The translations under genes and the position numbers were made by a program. A DNA stretch of 64,000 bases from Escallonia rubra (taxonomy: Eukaryota > Streptophyta > Magnoliopsida > Escalloniales > Escalloniaceae). Below the pieces are notes generated by a model. It saw only the letters and a program-made list of their open reading frames with translations. It was not told the origin of the DNA and made no database searches. The stretch is taken from assembly GCA_033065855.1 (NCBI GenBank), contig JAVXUO010000908.1:62001-126000 (forward strand), given 5' to 3'. Shown here piece after piece: positions 61,601 to 64,000 of the stretch (its first letter is position 1; the number at the start of each line of letters is the position of its first letter).

Positions 61601-63603
61601 TTTTTTGCGATAATACGTATACTTCCCCATTACCAGAGGCACCCCTCGAGGTTCTGAGCCATGCCCAATCCTTGATCTTTCCCCAAGTTTTTTATATGCA
61701 TCAGTACTATCATCAAATCTCTCCAAATGTACCTTGGTTGCTTTCCCCTGAGAGAATCAAACAATGCCATTGTACGAAATCTTCAATCTCCCGGTACAGA
61801 TAATAAAAGGGTCACAGTAACAGAAGTCTGGGACTCTAGGTAAAGAAAAGATGACAAATTAAAATTACATTACCTCATCCAGATCAAATCTAAAACGCTT
61901 CTTTGAAGAGCACCGCCCCATCAAGAATTCATTAAGAGCATAATCCACAAACAACGGCTTCAATTCTCTGAGCACATCATCGTGTAACTTCTGCCGACAC
62001 ATCGCCGAGGCAACATGTGTACTGATCTTTGGAGTACGCTCATCAAAAACAGAGAATTGAAATTTACAATATTGTGGCAGAACAAGGGTTCTAGCATTGT
62101 CCTCAAATCCAGGTGGCTCTAGCTGAGAAACGTTTTGATCAATAACCACATCATCCAACTCTAGGCACAATTTCTTAAGTGCACTAGGCAAAATCTTGGC
62201 CACAGAACTTTCATGTATAAGATTGTTAGTCTGGTCAAATGGCTCTGCAGATTGTAACAAAGTCTGAATAGCGTAAGGCGGAATCGTGCCCAAAACAGAA
62301 CCACTTGCAAGGCTGTGTTGGGCAGCTGACTCAACAGGAACCTGCAAAGACAGGAACGCCGATACTTATACCAAAACTAAACCATGGATTGAAGAACACT
62401 AGAACCAATATACACATCTTCTTTAAGTTCATATTTTACAATAACTTCTTAAGTTACCTCATCCTGGTCATGTTCTAGAGAACTCACAAGTCTCCGCACC
62501 TCCTCATTGACAAGGGTGTCAAAGTACTCATTGAAGGACAACTTTGCAGACAAATGAAGATCATATTCTACACTTTCTATTATGAGTTCCAAGTCTCCAT
62601 GAATTAGATCGTCGTTTAACAGGCCCATTTCAGACGAGTTTGCTTTATCATATGAAGATGAAGGACTTAAATATGGTGCCACTCTCACTTGTTCAAAACC
62701 AGGGGGGCAATCAATCTCACAAGCCAAAGATTCTGGTTCCAATTCCAACTGTAAAACCATAGAGACAAATTTTAGGCATCAAACTTCACACATCATACAC
62801 AGAACGAGACACAGTACAGTGAAACATTAAGGATACAACTTACAGCTTCTAAGGGTAGCATTTCAATTCCCCCCAGCAGATGCCTTCAATGTAATCCCTT
62901 GTTTAACAGGAGCATCCAGACAAAAGTTTGCCATTTCTCTAGGAAGTTGAATACTCCACTGTAGGATCATAAAATACCACATTCCACAAGACTTGCATGC
63001 AAGAATCAAAAACATTCTGCAAACCACCAAGTATGAAGCCCAAAATTCTCAAAGCTTCCAACAGATTTAATGATCACTAGAGATTTGATAGGACTAAATT
63101 CAATAGGAAATTTCTGTTCAAGTACACTACTTAGAGCCGCTGCTTCATTCCCAGAAGCATCGCAGTCCATCCTCCCTAGATAACCTTCACACTGTCCACA
63201 AAAAACACCAAACAGATATAGCAGGCAATAATGCAAAGATCAAAGCATCAATATTTTTTTCCTTTGGCACTTGTATATTACCGTTAACCAACCGAGGAAG
63301 AAATTTTTGCAGTCAGATTGACCATGTATATTAAAGATTCCTCTGAGCATTTTTCGCAGCAACGCACTCCATTATTTTGTGGCCAATAATCTCATTTAGC
63401 TCGTATCTACGAGCAGTTTTCATGATTCCAGCATGTAATTGAGAGCAAATATCATCAGAAATTTCGGATATAAAGTTTGATACAGAGCCAGCTTCATGGT
63501 CTTTGGCATCAAGTATAGGGAAAGTTCCAGGTTCAGACGTTCTCTCAGTCTTTAGCACAGATTGCAAATTCAAGGGCTTAAACAAATTGTCAGCATGATA
63601 TAT
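58606..63603 (-). CDS. ATXR7: ATXR7-like H3K4 histone methyltransferase, 3' part (gene continues past window)
   Basis: Intact exons in transcript order: 62748-62458, 62341-61874, 61747-61330, 61239-61081, 60954-60533, 60457-60335, 60149-60069, 59053-59000, 58924-58773, 58627-58606. They join in frame to 729 residues plus TAA. The last 140 or so residues are a SET domain ([49 protein letters not shown]) with a post-SET zinc site (CNCGAWRC, CxCx4C) and terminal RGSLN, the COMPASS/SET1-type ending of plant ATXR7. A CPPGFE motif lies near the start of this part. The family deposits H3K4 methylation on active chromatin and promotes FLC expression in Arabidopsis. Upstream coding sequence at about 63603-63345 and 63191-62844 belongs to the same gene, but the latter exon is disrupted (separate entry). 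The N-terminus is outside the window. Confidence 0.9.
59054..60068 (-). other. Intron inside the SET-domain coding region
   Basis: A 1.0-kb GT-AG intron separating the SET exons at 60149-60069 and 59053-59000. It carries a GA repeat near 59191-59209 and nothing else that I recognise. Confidence 0.7.
62844..63191 (-). pseudogene. ATXR7: ATXR7-like exon with several reading-frame breaks
   Basis: The - strand from 63191 reads [10 protein letters not shown] to SVGSFENFG...FAECF, then stops. Family-like residues resume one frame away ([20 protein letters not shown]), then meet a TAG where the family has Trp. A third frame gives the exon end EMLPLEA and the donor at 62844, which is in phase with the next exon. 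A run of five T (about 63008-63012) and one of six G (about 62868-62873, - strand sense) coincide with two of the shifts. This may be a damaged exon, an unusual splice pattern, or assembly error in homopolymers. Confidence 0.55.
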
Positions 63604-63649
63604 CTGAACATGAGATCATGAGACAGGGAAAGAGACAGGATGACCAACA

Positions 63650-63830
63650 AGAATAGGGATCACTATCATCCAAGCCTTCGTCAACACTAGTTGGGGTACG
63701 CTACATAGAATTTTTTTCCTTCCATTCCCCCAATCAAAGCATGCATCCTCTGATAAAGTCCTAGTAATCAAGTCTTCTCACTACTTCAAGTTCTTCTTAT
63801 TTGATCAGTAGAGGTGAACGTAACATGAAT
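63650..63830 (-). mobile_element. RTE-type LINE 3' tail fragment
   Basis: On the - strand the sequence ATGTAGCGTACCCCAACTAG, preceded by a TTGATTGGGGGAATGG block, matches the conserved 3' end of plant RTE non-LTR elements as I remember it. It lies in an intron of the ATXR7-like gene. Only the tail is visible. Confidence 0.6.
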
Positions 63831-63911
63831 ACCAAGAACTTTCACCACTAGTAAAAACTTCCAATGACATAATAAAACTGCTAACTTATACTTGGGCTTA
63901 ATAAATTGGGT

Positions 63912-64000
63912 GTCCACTGGTTAAGCTGGTATAGCCTCTTGACTCCATACCATAAGACCTCGGATCGATTCATGCATACACCACAAATCAGGAGGGATGA
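63912..64000 (+). mobile_element. tRNA-derived SINE-like head at the window edge
   Basis: An A-box TGGTTAAGCTGG (63918-63929) matches the pol III consensus at 11 of 12 positions, and a B-box-like GGATCGATTCA (63962-63972) follows at tRNA-like spacing. No acceptor-stem pairing is evident, so a SINE head is more likely than a tRNA gene. It may continue past the window. Confidence 0.45.

Overview
The window is plant nuclear DNA, most likely from a eudicot. Five protein-coding genes with canonical plant splice sites, long introns and many small transposons can be read, and no bacterial or organellar gene organisation is present. The inference rests on a cellulose synthase CESA, an ATXR7-type histone methyltransferase, a URGT-type nucleotide-sugar transporter and a plant DnaJ-X family J protein. 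I could not identify the species.

Layout. (1) 341-14349, + strand: a 10-exon, 400-residue DnaJ protein (DNAJ10 type). It has a GC-AG second intron, an RTE-type LINE remnant in intron 1 and three related Stowaway-like MITEs in the 5.2-kb intron 6. (2) 14350-19401: a convergent intergenic space holding MITE-like ends, a 1.17-kb non-autonomous hAT element and an L1-type LINE remnant. (3) 19402-29674, - strand: a 5-exon, 345-residue UDP-rhamnose/UDP-galactose transporter-like gene. (4) 29675-32115: a divergent promoter space filled with nested inverted-repeat elements and poly-C/poly-G runs. (5) 32116-40448, + strand: a 3-exon, 769-residue coiled-coil protein with two UVR-like motifs. Its first intron carries a complete 361-bp miniature LTR retrotransposon with LTRs, PBS, PPT and a 5-bp target duplication. 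(6) 41706-47471, - strand: an intact 14-exon, 1091-residue CESA of the CESA6-like clade. (7) 47472-58605: an 11-kb gene-poor stretch with a 299-bp recent genomic copy of part of the CESA gene, a 433-bp hAT element with perfect 8-bp target duplications and a tRNA-Tyr-like pseudogene. (8) 58606 to about 63603, - strand: the 3' part of an ATXR7-type H3K4 methyltransferase that continues past the window. Its SET and post-SET exons are intact, but one upstream exon is broken in several frames.

The genes do not form a pathway cluster. CESA makes cellulose and the transporter supplies the Golgi with sugars for other wall polysaccharides, but their adjacency looks coincidental. I found no convincing new multi-gene system. 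The most informative signals are the miniature LTR element, the fresh CESA fragment duplication, degenerate tandem copies of a transporter exon, and the disrupted ATXR7 exon.
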